Shown: piece after piece, positions 55,805-63,561 of the stretch
How the letters are laid out: the number at the start of each line of letters is the position of its first letter
Position numbering within the stretch: position 1 is the first letter of the stretch
Assembly: GCF_046127645.1 (NCBI RefSeq)
Contig: NZ_CP175919.1
Strand: one strand, 5' to 3'
DNA: 64,000 nucleotides
Source: Clostridium_F caseinilyticum
GTDB taxonomy: Bacteria > Bacillota > Clostridia > Clostridiales > Clostridiaceae
Notes under the pieces: model-generated
The model's database searches: none
Told to the model about the DNA's origin: nothing
What the model saw: the letters and a program-made list of their open reading frames with translations, nothing else
Position numbers and translations under genes: made by a program

Positions 55805-55975
55805 ATGGCATACAAAATTACAGATGCTTGCGTAAGCTGTGGAGCATGTGCTGCAGAATGCCCAGTTAATGCTATAAGTCAAGGAGATTCTATATTTGAT
55901 ATAGATGCAGATACTTGTATTGATTGTGGAAACTGTGCTAATGTTTGTCCAGTAGGAGCACCAGTTCAAGATTAA
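55805..55975 (+). CDS. 2[4Fe-4S] ferredoxin, clostridial type
   Basis: 56 aa, the classical clostridial ferredoxin. It has two motifs, C-x2-C-x2-C-x3-CP: CVSCGACAAECP (residues 9-20) and CIDCGNCANVCP (residues 38-49), related by internal symmetry. Low-potential electron carrier for pyruvate oxidoreductase, hydrogenase and similar enzymes. AAGGAGGTG 7 nt before ATG, an optimal site, and a strong terminator (55985-56013) suggest a highly expressed short transcript. Confidence 0.95.
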   Translation: MAYKITDACVSCGACAAECPVNAISQGDSIFDIDADTCIDCGNCANVCPVGAPVQD

Positions 55976-55984
55976 TCTATTAAT

Positions 55985-56013
55985 AAAAAGGCCGTCAAAA
56001 GACGGTCTTTTTA
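55985..56013 (+). terminator. Ferredoxin terminator
   Basis: AAAAAGGCCGTC-aaaa-GACGGTCTTTTT. Confidence 0.92.
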
Positions 56014-56094
56014 TTCTTTATACATTATAAAATATTGTATTATTTTAATTAAGATATATACAAAATAAAAATTATTATATAAAAGGTGAATTGT

Positions 56095-56835
56095 ATGGAT
56101 AGAATTATAAAAGAGGATGAAACCTTAGATGATCTTCAGATAAAAGGAATTCATGTTATACAAAAAAAGCAAGCATTTAGATTTGGAATAGATGCAGTAT
56201 TGTTAGCTAATTTTCCTATAGTAAAAAATGGAGCAAAAATAGTTGACTTATGTAGTGGAACAGGTATAATTCCATTTATATTAGCAGGAAAAACTAATGC
56301 TAGTAATATTACAGGTATAGAAATTCAAAAAGAAATTAGTGATATGGCAAAGCGAAGTGTAGAGTATAATAGATTACAAGAAAAAGTTAAGTTTATAGAA
56401 GGTGATTTAAAAGATATAAAACTTTTAAAAGATATAGAAAAGGTAGATATAGTTACAGTAAATCCACCTTATAAAACACAAGGAACAGGGATTATAAATA
56501 TTAATGATAAAAATGCTATATCTAGACATGAAATTTGTTGTACTTTAGATGATGTGGTAAAAGCAGCTAAAATTTTATTAAAAGATAAAGGTAAATTATA
56601 CATGATACATAGACCAGATAGAATAGCAGATATAATGAATGTGATGAGAAAGTACTTTATAGAGCCTAAATTAATAAGGACTATACATCCATCTGCAGAT
56701 AAAGCACCTTCTATGATATTAATTGAAGGTCAAAAAAATGGTGGGAAGTTTTTAAAATGGGATAAACCTTTATATATTTATAATGAAAATAATAAATATA
56801 CAGATGAAATTAAAAAGATTTATGGAATGGAATAA
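56095..56835 (+). CDS. tRNA1(Val) (adenine(37)-N6)-methyltransferase family protein (YabB-like)
   Basis: 246 aa SAM-dependent methyltransferase. Visible: QAFRFGIDAVLLANF, motif I VDLCSGTGIIPFIL, an IEIQ acidic loop, and the catalytic NPPY in VTVNPPYKTQGTG, which marks N6-adenine methylation. Family name TrmN6/YabB; the exact tRNA target in clostridia is inferred. Start ATG 56095 with AAAGGTG 9 nt before. 19 bp separate it from rsmI, the yabB-yabC order of Bacillus. Confidence 0.9.
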   Translation: MDRIIKEDETLDDLQIKGIHVIQKKQAFRFGIDAVLLANFPIVKNGAKIVDLCSGTGIIPFILAGKTNASNITGIEIQKEISDMAKRSVEYNRLQEKVKFIEGDLKDIKLLKDIEKVDIVTVNPPYKTQGTGIININDKNAISRHEICCTLDDVVKAAKILLKDKGKLYMIHRPDRIADIMNVMRKYFIEPKLIRTIHPSADKAPSMILIEGQKNGGKFLKWDKPLYIYNENNKYTDEIKKIYGME

Positions 56836-56854
56836 TTTAAAAAGGAGTGTGTTT

Positions 56855-57709
56855 ATGCCTAATTTAAAGGAAGGAAAATTATATGTAGTTCCTACTCCTA
56901 TAGGAAATTTAAAAGATATAACGTTAAGAGCATTAGATGTTCTAAAGGATGTTGATATTATAGCAGCAGAGGATACAAGACAAACTTTAAAATTATTAAA
57001 TCATTTTAACATAAAAAAAACATTGATAAGTTATCATAAATTTAATGAAGAAGATAAAAGTATAAATATAATAAAGGATTTAAAAGAAGGAAAAAATATA
57101 GCTTTAGTTTCTGATGCGGGTATGCCAGGAATATCAGATCCAGGCCATGTACTTATAAAAAAATGCATAGAAGATCAAATAAAGTTTGAAGTTTTACCTG
57201 GAGCCACAGCATTTACTACAGCATTGGTTTACTCTGGAATGGATACTACAAAATTTATTTTTAAGGGGTTTATACCAAGAGAAAATAAAAATAGACAAAA
57301 ACTAGTGCAAGAAATAAAGGATAGGATGGAAACATTAATTTTTTATGAATCTCCTCATAGATTAAAGGAATGTTTAAACTTTTTGAGAGATTCCTTAGGA
57401 AATAGAAATATAGCTATATGCAGAGAAATTACTAAGATACATGAAGAAATTATAAGAGATAGTTTAGAAGAAGTTATAAAATATTATGAAAATCAACAAC
57501 CTAAAGGTGAATATGTTTTAGTTTTAGAAGGAAAATCTATGGAAGAAATAGAAAAAGAAAAGGAAATGGAGTGGTCTAGTATGAATATACAAGATCATAT
57601 AAAAAAATATATAAATGAAGGATATAGTAAAAAAGAGTCTATAAAATTAGTAGCTAAAGATAGAAAAGTAACTAAGTCTGAAATATATAAGTATTCTATA
57701 GATATATAA
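56855..57709 (+). CDS. rsmI: 16S rRNA (cytidine(1402)-2'-O)-methyltransferase
   Basis: 284 aa tetrapyrrole-methylase-fold enzyme. Motif order: LYVVPTPIGNLKDITLRAL (N-terminal SAM loop), IIAAEDTRQTLKLL, ALVSDAGMPGISDPG, FEVLPGATAFTTALVYSG and FYESPHRLKE, all hallmarks of RsmI. It modifies C1402 in the decoding centre. Start ATG 56855 with AAAGGAG 7 nt upstream; earlier in-frame codons overlap trmN6. It is linked to abrB in Bacillus as here, apart from the inserted NlpC/P60 gene. Confidence 0.94.
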   Translation: MPNLKEGKLYVVPTPIGNLKDITLRALDVLKDVDIIAAEDTRQTLKLLNHFNIKKTLISYHKFNEEDKSINIIKDLKEGKNIALVSDAGMPGISDPGHVLIKKCIEDQIKFEVLPGATAFTTALVYSGMDTTKFIFKGFIPRENKNRQKLVQEIKDRMETLIFYESPHRLKECLNFLRDSLGNRNIAICREITKIHEEIIRDSLEEVIKYYENQQPKGEYVLVLEGKSMEEIEKEKEMEWSSMNIQDHIKKYINEGYSKKESIKLVAKDRKVTKSEIYKYSIDI

Positions 57710-57788
57710 ATAATATATTAAAATTTTTAATAAAAATATAATATATAATAAACTAAATTAACAATTTTAAAAAAAAATCCTCTTAAAG

Positions 57789-57818
57789 TTGAGTTTTTTG
57801 TTGGAATGGTGATATAAT
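57789..57818 (+). promoter_or_regulatory. Promoter of the NlpC/P60 gene
   Basis: TTGAGT (57789-57794), 18-nt spacer, TGATATAAT, an extended -10 with TATAAT at 57813-57818. Confidence 0.65.
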
Positions 57819-57863
57819 AGTTTTATGTTACAATCATAAAAGGGAATGGGAGGAAGATAAATA

Positions 57864-58940
57864 GTGAATAAGAAAGTTTTGTCTGCAGTAATAGCATTAG
57901 CTCTAGCAGCTTCTATTAATGCAAAAGTTATGGCAGCACCATCAAGTGGACAAGCGCATGATAAGACATTAGAACTTGAAGAGAAAATACAAACTATGGA
58001 CAATAGTATACAAAACTTAATGTATAAAATAGAAGACAATAATAAAGACATAGAAAAAAATAAAGAGGAAGTATCTAAATTAGGAAAAGATATAGAAAAA
58101 GCTCAAAAACAAATAGAATCCCGTGAAGATTTATTTAATAAAAGAGTAAGAGCTATGTACATAAATGGCTTTGATAGTTATGCAGATATAATATTAGAAT
58201 CAAAAGGATTAAGTGATTTAATAACTAGAGTAGACACAGTTAAAAAGGTTATGGGATTTGACCAAGGTGTTATAAAAGAATTAAAAACCAAAAAAGAAGA
58301 AATTAAGGATAAAAAGGTTGCTCTAAATAAGAAAAGTGAAGAAATAGTACAACTTAAATCAGAAAATGAAAAGAAATTGGCTAGTTTAAAGTCAGAAAAA
58401 AGTAAGACTGAATTGGCAGCCGAAAATTTAAGAAAACAAAAAGAAGAAGCTGCACAAAGACAAGCTGCACAAAGACAAGTTGCGCAAGCTTCTGTATCTC
58501 AATCAAGAGGTGGAAGTAGTGTTTCTGTAGAAGCTCCAGCTTCATCAGGTAGCAGTTCTTCTAGTTCTAGCAGTAGCAGTAGTAGTAAACCAGCACCACC
58601 AGCAGCTCATGGAGATGTAGTAGGATATGCTATGCAATTCAAAGGAGTTCCTTATGTTTGGGGTGGAACATCACCAAGTGGATTTGACTGTTCAGGTTTC
58701 GTACAATATGTATATAGAAATGCTGCAGGTATAGAATTACCAAGAGATACTTATGGACAAATTGGAGCAGGAACTAGAGTTTCACAAGATCAATTACAAC
58801 CAGGAGACTTAGTATTCCCACATACAGGACACGTAGGTATATATATAGGTGGAGGACAAATGATACATGCACCTCAAACAGGTGATGTAGTAAAAATTTC
58901 ATCAGTATATAAATTCTATGCAGGTGTAAGAATAAGATAA
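57864..58940 (+). CDS. Secreted C40 (NlpC/P60) peptidoglycan endopeptidase with coiled-coil domain
   Basis: 358 aa. Signal peptide at about 1-25 (NKKVLSAVIALALAASINAKVMAAP); PcsB-like coiled coil at about 32-200 with many Lys/Glu heptads. A QRQAAQRQVAQ repeat and a poly-Ser linker of Ser codons (about 215-245) follow, then the NlpC/P60 domain at about 252-358. Catalytic Cys is in SGFDCSGFVQYVY and His in HTGHVGIYIG; the third residue is His in MIHAPQ. It likely cuts D-Glu/mDap bonds during division or growth. GTG start with GGGAGGAAG upstream; own promoter and terminator. It sits between rsmI and abrB, where Bacillus has none. Confidence 0.93.
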   Translation: MNKKVLSAVIALALAASINAKVMAAPSSGQAHDKTLELEEKIQTMDNSIQNLMYKIEDNNKDIEKNKEEVSKLGKDIEKAQKQIESREDLFNKRVRAMYINGFDSYADIILESKGLSDLITRVDTVKKVMGFDQGVIKELKTKKEEIKDKKVALNKKSEEIVQLKSENEKKLASLKSEKSKTELAAENLRKQKEEAAQRQAAQRQVAQASVSQSRGGSSVSVEAPASSGSSSSSSSSSSSSKPAPPAAHGDVVGYAMQFKGVPYVWGGTSPSGFDCSGFVQYVYRNAAGIELPRDTYGQIGAGTRVSQDQLQPGDLVFPHTGHVGIYIGGGQMIHAPQTGDVVKISSVYKFYAGVRIR

Positions 58941-58957
58941 TTAATTTTATATAAAAT

Positions 58958-58992
58958 AAAAGTGGAAACAAATTTTTGTTTCCACTTTTATT
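58958..58992 (+). terminator. Terminator of the NlpC/P60 gene
   Basis: AAAAGTGGAAACA (58958-58970) with TGTTTCCACTTTT (58977-58989). Confidence 0.9.
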
Positions 58993-59002
58993 TTTACATA
59001 AA

Positions 59003-59027
59003 AAAAAGCCTCTAAATGAGGCTTTTT
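59003..59027. terminator. Bidirectional terminator, mainly for abrB
   Basis: AAAAAGCCTC-taaat-GAGGCTTTTT, A-run on one side and T-run on the other, 3 bp from the abrB stop. Confidence 0.85.
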
Positions 59028-59030
59028 AAA

Positions 59031-59276
59031 TTATTTATTGTCTTTTATTTCATTAAGACAGCTTTTACAAATGTTTTTACCTTTGTAGTTTATAACATCT
59101 CTTGCATCTCCGCAGAATATACATGCTGGTTCATATTTTTTTAATATGATTTGTTCTCCATCTACGTATATTTCTAAAGCATCTTTTTCAGCAATATCTA
59201 ATGTCCTTCTTAATTCTATAGGAATAACAATTCTTCCCAATTCATCTACTCTTCTAACCACACCTGTTGATTTCAT
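59031..59276 (-). CDS. abrB: AbrB family transition-state regulator
   Basis: 81 aa. The N-terminal swapped-hairpin DNA-binding domain (KSTGVVRRVDELGRIVIPIELRRTLDI...EIYVDGEQIILKKY) is almost invariant in AbrB/SpoVT. The C-terminal part is the short zinc-ribbon-like form of clostridia, C-x2-C and C-x2-C (CIFCG, ICKSCL). Start ATG 59276 with CGAGGAGGAA 6 nt upstream. A Spo0A box lies 29 nt upstream of the start, so repression by Spo0A~P at sporulation onset is likely, as in Bacillus. Orthologous position behind rsmI/yabC. Confidence 0.93.
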   Translation of the reverse strand: MKSTGVVRRVDELGRIVIPIELRRTLDIAEKDALEIYVDGEQIILKKYEPACIFCGDARDVINYKGKNICKSCLNEIKDNK

Positions 59277-59300
59277 ATATTTTCCTCCTCGAATAATATC

Positions 59301-59312
59301 ATTTTTCGACAA
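59301..59312 (-). promoter_or_regulatory. Spo0A box upstream of abrB
   Basis: TTGTCGAAAAAT read toward abrB; contains the core TGTCGAA (plus strand TTCGACA, 59305-59311). A second core TGTCGAA, in the opposite orientation, is at 59571-59577. Confidence 0.75.
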
Positions 59313-59769
59313 TAGTTTAATTAAATAATAGCAAATATGACATTAAAAGTCAACATATTTTATATTTAATTTACAAATTAATTATCTATTTCCATCTAAA
59401 GTTAATATACTATCATTAAAGATAAAAGTCAATACATTAAATAAGGAGATATATCATAGCAAAGCTATATATATCAATGGATGCAAGGTAAAATAAAAAA
59501 AACAATAAAATAATTATAATATTTAATAAAACAAAATAAAATAGTTATTATATGGATAAACAAAAAACATTGTCGAATAACAAATCAATTTATTATAAAA
59601 AGTAACTTTATAAATTAAAACTGCAATATAATATAATAATACAATAATATTTTTAACAAATTAAATATTAAATGTAAATTTTTGTTTAAAATCATTAGTA
59701 AATATATTATCCAATTGCAATTATTTTTAATATAATTATGATATAATAAAATACAAGGAGGTAATTGAA

Positions 59770-59802
59770 ATGAAGTTGCTTGTTAGGATGTATGATTTAT
59801 AA
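59770..59802 (+). CDS. Candidate 10-residue peptide ORF with strong SD
   Basis: AAGGAGG (59755-59761) stands 8 nt before ATG 59770, and the frame MKLLVRMYDL ends at TAA (59800-59802). An extended -10 (TATAAT 59742-59747) lies only about 10 nt before the SD. Could be a leader peptide, a remnant of a deleted gene's start, or chance. No downstream attenuator was recognised. Confidence 0.35.
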   Translation: MKLLVRMYDL

Positions 59803-59913
59803 TATATAAAAAATAAATAAATGGGTATAATTAAATTATAGAATAATAAATTTATTTATAATAAAAAGTAGATAAAATGTGTTAAAGTAAAAATATAAAT
59901 TTGAATAGTTAAG

Positions 59914-59958
59914 TTATACACAGAAATGTGTGGACAACTATTGATAAAATGTGGATAA
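59914..59958. promoter_or_regulatory. Cluster of three DnaA-box-like 9-mers
   Basis: TTATACACA (59914-59922), TGTGGACAA (59929-59937) and TGTGGATAA (59950-59958; exact consensus complement). It lies 120 bp upstream of the DUF1836 gene. Confidence 0.6.
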
Positions 59959-60079
59959 CATGTATATTTATAATAATATAATTTTAAAAAATAAAAAAAT
60001 TATAGCAATAATATTAAATATTACAATGGAATTTAATATACTTTAGAGTAAACATAAGTATGCTTGGAGGTCTTTAAAG

Positions 60080-60688
60080 GTGGAAAATAGCAATTTAGAA
60101 AAAATAAAATACATAAACAAGCTTGCAAAAGAAATATCTAATAATACAATAGTAGATTATGATGATTTTCCTAAATATGATTTGTTTTTATCTCAAGTTA
60201 TTGATTATTTAAATGATAAATTTGAAGAGGAAGATTACACAAATAATATTGTACAAAACTATATTAAAAATGAAGTAATATCAAAGCCTCAAGATGGTAA
60301 GAAGAGAGGATACACTAAACTTCATTTAGTTCAATTAGTATTATTAAGTTATATGAGACCATTACTTACTACTGAGGAAATAAAAAATGTATTTACATTA
60401 GCTTTTAATGAAATAAATGATAGAAGTGATGATATAATATCTTGGGAAAGCGCGTATAAAATATTTTCCGATATACAAAAGGATAGTTTTAAAGATTTTC
60501 TAGATAAACAACATTTTGATGATGATAAATTAAAAGATATAATAACAAAATTAGAATTAGATAAGGATGAAGAAAATAGAATAACTATATTTTTAATAGT
60601 AATGACTTTAATATGTCAAGCTAGTGCTATAAAAAAATTAGTTAAGAAGATAGTAAATGACTATACTAATAATTTTGATAATAAATAA
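60080..60688 (+). CDS. DUF1836 family protein, putative regulator
   Basis: 202 aa, soluble, with no signal. The DUF1836 pattern appears as a start with DYDDFPKYDLFLSQVIDYLN, then SKPQDGKKRGYTKLHLVQLVLLSYMRPLLTTEEIKNVF, the segment that resembles a MerR-type winged helix (Y-T/K-LHL). The acidic middle and the C-terminal helix ICQASAIKKLVKKIV complete it. DNA binding is a family inference; targets are unknown. Start GTG 60080 with TTGGAGG 10 nt before. DnaA-box cluster upstream; strong terminator after. Confidence 0.88.
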   Translation: MENSNLEKIKYINKLAKEISNNTIVDYDDFPKYDLFLSQVIDYLNDKFEEEDYTNNIVQNYIKNEVISKPQDGKKRGYTKLHLVQLVLLSYMRPLLTTEEIKNVFTLAFNEINDRSDDIISWESAYKIFSDIQKDSFKDFLDKQHFDDDKLKDIITKLELDKDEENRITIFLIVMTLICQASAIKKLVKKIVNDYTNNFDNK

Positions 60689-60724
60689 GATAATGAAAAA
60701 TAAATAATTTTTACATATTTTTAT

Positions 60725-60780
60725 AAATCACTTAAAAAGCTATTATTAATTATTAATAATGACTTTTTAAGTGATTTATT
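60725..60780 (+). terminator. Terminator of the DUF1836 gene
   Basis: AAATCACTTAAAAAG (60725-60739) with CTTTTTAAGTGATTT (60763-60777), inner ATTATTAAT/ATTAATAAT also pairing; stem over 20 bp. Confidence 0.88.
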
Positions 60781-61083
60781 GTTGTAAACAAAATTGCTAG
60801 TGTATTAATTTAAAAAAAATTTATTTTTTATTTTAAAAGTACTTATGTTTATACATAATATAAATATAGATATTTTTTAAAATAATGTGGAAAAAAGTAT
60901 ATTTATAAATATTCTATACAGCCCCAAATATGATTAGATTAATAATATATAATTATACATTCATATATTATTAGTTAACATTCATAATATTGATAGTTTA
61001 CCAAATAATTATTAACATATATTTAAAAATTAATAGCAAAATAATAAGGAGTATAAATATCGATTTGAAAGGGGCACAAGGAT
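60781..61083. other. Upstream region of arcA
   Basis: About 300 bp AT-rich DNA holding the arcA promoter. I see no clear ArgR/AhrC box and no riboswitch. Confidence 0.5.
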
Positions 61084-62295
61084 ATGAATACAAAAAGAAA
61101 TATACACGTGTATTCAGAAATAGGAGATCTTAAGACTGTGTTACTTCATAGACCAGGAGAAGAAATTGAAAATTTAATTCCATCATATATGGAAGCTTTA
61201 TTATTTGACGATATACCTTATTTAAAAATAGCACAAGAAGAACATGATATATTTGCTAATACACTAAGAAATAATGGAATTGAAGTTTTATATTTAGAGG
61301 ATTTAGCAGCAGAGGTTATAAAAGATAAAGAAATTAGAGAAAATTTTATAGAAGAAGCAATAAAAGAAAGCGGTACTACAGAAAAAATATATGTAGAAAA
61401 TATAAAAAATTATTTAAAAGAAATGAAAGAAAAAGAGTTAGTTTGTAAAATCATGGCTGGTTTAAGAAAAAAAGAATTAGGAATGGATGAGTCAAAAGAC
61501 GAGTATCCTTTTCTAATGTATCCTATGCCTAATTTATATTTTACACGAGATCCATTTGCATCCATAGGTAAAGGTGTAACTATTAATGCTATGAGAACTA
61601 AAACAAGAAGAAGAGAAACTATGTTTGCAAAATATATTTTTAAATATCATCCAGAATTTAAAGATTTAGATATACCATTATGGTATGATAGAATAGGAAA
61701 ATATTGCATAGAAGGTGGAGATGAGTTAGTTTTATCAGATGAAGTTATAGCTATAGGACATAGTGAAAGAACAGATAGTGAAGCGGTTTTAGAATTAGCT
61801 AAAAAGATATTTGAAGCGGGAGAAAGCTTTAAAGTCGTATTATTGTTTGATATACCTAAAACAAGAGCATTTATGCATTTAGATACAGTATTTACTATGT
61901 TGGATCATGACAAATTTACAGTTCATGGGGAAATAGAAGGGACTCTTAAAGTAAATGCCATAACTTATGATGAAAAGTCTAAGGAACTTGTAGTTAAAGA
62001 AGAAATAGATAGTTTGGAAGGAATTTTATCTAAATATTTAAAAAGAGATATAAAAGTTATACGTTGTGGTGGTGGAGATAAGATTATATCTGCTAGGGAA
62101 CAATGGAATGATGGTTCAAATACTTTAGCTATTTCACCAGGTAAGGTTATAACTTATGAAAGAAATTATGTAACTAATGAAATATTAGATAAAAATAATG
62201 TAGAGGTTTTAACTATACCTTCATCTGAATTATCTAGAGGAAGAGGAGGTCCAAGATGTATGTCTATGCCTCTAGTTAGAAAAGATCTTAAATAA
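61084..62295 (+). CDS. arcA: Arginine deiminase
   Basis: 403 aa. Hydrolyses arginine to citrulline and ammonia, first step of the ADI pathway that yields ATP. Visible: HVYSEIGDLKTVLLHRPGEEIENL, FDDIPYLKIAQEEHD (substrate Asp), YFTRDPFASIG, CIEGGDELVLSD with the Glu/His region, FMHLDTVFTMLD with catalytic His, and the nucleophile Cys392 in RGRGGPRCMSMPLVR. The complete set predicts activity. AAAGGGG and AAGGAT lie before ATG. The other arc genes (argF/arcB, arcC, antiporter) are not adjacent; the gene ends in its own terminator. Confidence 0.97.
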   Translation: MNTKRNIHVYSEIGDLKTVLLHRPGEEIENLIPSYMEALLFDDIPYLKIAQEEHDIFANTLRNNGIEVLYLEDLAAEVIKDKEIRENFIEEAIKESGTTEKIYVENIKNYLKEMKEKELVCKIMAGLRKKELGMDESKDEYPFLMYPMPNLYFTRDPFASIGKGVTINAMRTKTRRRETMFAKYIFKYHPEFKDLDIPLWYDRIGKYCIEGGDELVLSDEVIAIGHSERTDSEAVLELAKKIFEAGESFKVVLLFDIPKTRAFMHLDTVFTMLDHDKFTVHGEIEGTLKVNAITYDEKSKELVVKEEIDSLEGILSKYLKRDIKVIRCGGGDKIISAREQWNDGSNTLAISPGKVITYERNYVTNEILDKNNVEVLTIPSSELSRGRGGPRCMSMPLVRKDLK

Positions 62296-62307
62296 ATTAT
62301 AAATTGA

Positions 62308-62349
62308 AATAAGAGTTCACTTAAAAATTAAGATGAACTCTTATTTTTA
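62308..62349 (+). terminator. arcA terminator
   Basis: AATAAGAGTTCA (62308-62319) with TGAACTCTTATT (62334-62345), then T-run. Confidence 0.9.
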
Positions 62350-62358
62350 ATGATATTT

Positions 62359-62826
62359 TTAATTTAAAAGACAAATGGCATTGGCAGAAATTCCTTCCTC
62401 TTTACCTGTAAATCCTAGCCCTTCTTCTGTAGTAGCTTTTATATTTAACATTTTATCATTTAAATTTAAACACTTACAAATATTTTCCCTCATATCCTCT
62501 ATATAAGGAAGCATCTTAGGTTTTTGAGCTATTATAGTGCAATCTATATTGATAATTTCATATCCTTCTTTATTTATTAAAGATTTAACTTTAGATAAAA
62601 GCAATAGACTTGATATATTTTTAAAATTTTTATCTGAATCAGGAAAGTGTTTACCTATATCCCCTAGTGCAGCAGCGCCTAATAAAGCATCCATAATTGA
62701 ATGTACTAACACATCTGCATCAGAATGACCTAGTAAGCCTTTATTATGAGGAATGGTAACGCCACCTATTATCAGTGGTCTATTTTCAACTAGTTTATGT
62801 ACATCATATCCAAATCCTATTCTCAT
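62359..62826 (-). CDS. ispF: 2-C-methyl-D-erythritol 2,4-cyclodiphosphate synthase
   Basis: 155 aa enzyme of the non-mevalonate isoprenoid pathway. Metal ligands in RIGFGYDVHKL (Asp8, His10) and GHSDADVLVHSIMDALLGAAALGDIGKHFPDSD (His42). IIAQKPKMLPYIEDM and the end NIKATTEEGLGFTGKEEGISANAI match the IspF signature. Trimer with active sites between subunits (family knowledge). Start ATG 62826 with GGAGG 7 nt upstream. ispD is not next to it. Confidence 0.97.
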   Translation of the reverse strand: MRIGFGYDVHKLVENRPLIIGGVTIPHNKGLLGHSDADVLVHSIMDALLGAAALGDIGKHFPDSDKNFKNISSLLLLSKVKSLINKEGYEIINIDCTIIAQKPKMLPYIEDMRENICKCLNLNDKMLNIKATTEEGLGFTGKEEGISANAICLLN

Positions 62827-62873
62827 TAAAAAACCTCCAATAATTTAATAGTATATATATAATAATATATACT

Positions 62874-62902
62874 TTAAAAAAAAGTGCAACAAAGTTGCAC
62901 CT
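62874..62902 (-). terminator. Terminator of the small basic protein gene
   Basis: On the minus strand GTGCAAC-ttt-GTTGCAC (62884-62900) followed by eight T, right behind the stop codon at 62902. Confidence 0.85.
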
Positions 62903-63105
62903 TAAGATATATTTTTATTATCATTTTTCTTATAGTATATTAACTTTATTGATTTGTTAAGATGTTTATTGTAAAAAAATAAAAGCTTTTTACGTAAATA
63001 ATTATGCAAAAATAATAAGAAAGGCCTTTTATAATTATTGGATATTACTCTTTTTTTGAAATTCACATAAATAATTTTTTTACCCATACATACACGACCT
63101 TTCAT
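62902..63105 (-). CDS. Small basic hypothetical protein
   Basis: 67 aa, very Lys/Tyr/Asn-rich (IIYVNFKKRVISNNYKRP, then LLFLHNYLRKKLLFFYNKHLNKSIKLIYYKK), calculated strongly basic, with no clear membrane helix. AAGGAT lies 5 nt before ATG 63105; a second ATG at 63087 has a weaker AAAGG. A perfect terminator directly behind the stop supports a real gene. No family recognised. Confidence 0.55.
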   Translation of the reverse strand: MKGRVCMGKKIIYVNFKKRVISNNYKRPFLLFLHNYLRKKLLFFYNKHLNKSIKLIYYKKNDNKNIS

Positions 63106-63561
63106 AAATATCCTTATTATTATAATAACATAAAATTTAACAAATGTTAAGAAAATTGAAATAATTTAAAGCGTAATATTCTTATTTAATAATATTATAT
63201 TCAGAAGATTATAAGTTGTCCACAAATTACACACAATATGTGGACAATATTAATAAAGGATAAATTAATAAAAATATATTTTTACAAAAATAGTAATAAA
63301 ATTTAATTAATGGATAAAATTCTTGCGTTGAGGTATAAGAATTAACTAAATTAACAATAAAAACACAAGTTATGAACAAGCTATCTGTGGATAATGTTAA
63401 TAACTATATATATAATATATAAGATTATAATATAATATATACTTTTAAAAAAGTATTCACTATTAAATTAAGAGTATATCCACAAAATTTTAAATCTTAA
63501 TAATTAGTAATATATATGATATAATTAAAGTTACCAATTATTTGTGTAAGAAGGTGAGTTT
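63106..63561. promoter_or_regulatory. Intergenic region rich in DnaA-box-like sites
   Basis: TTGTCCACA (63216-63224), TTACACACA (63227-63235), TGTGGACAA (63239-63247), TGTGGATAA (63386-63394) and ATATCCACA (63476-63484). The first and third form an inverted pair. They lie between a minus-strand and a plus-strand gene. No ORF. Confidence 0.6.

Larger units (their letters stand above)
59313..60079. other. Long intergenic region between abrB and the DUF1836 gene
   Basis: About 770 bp, very AT-rich. Contents I can support: Spo0A box core 59571-59577; extended -10 TGATATAAT 59739-59747 with a ten-codon ORF behind it (59770-59802); three DnaA-box-like 9-mers (59914-59958). The rest shows nothing. 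Confidence 0.6.
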
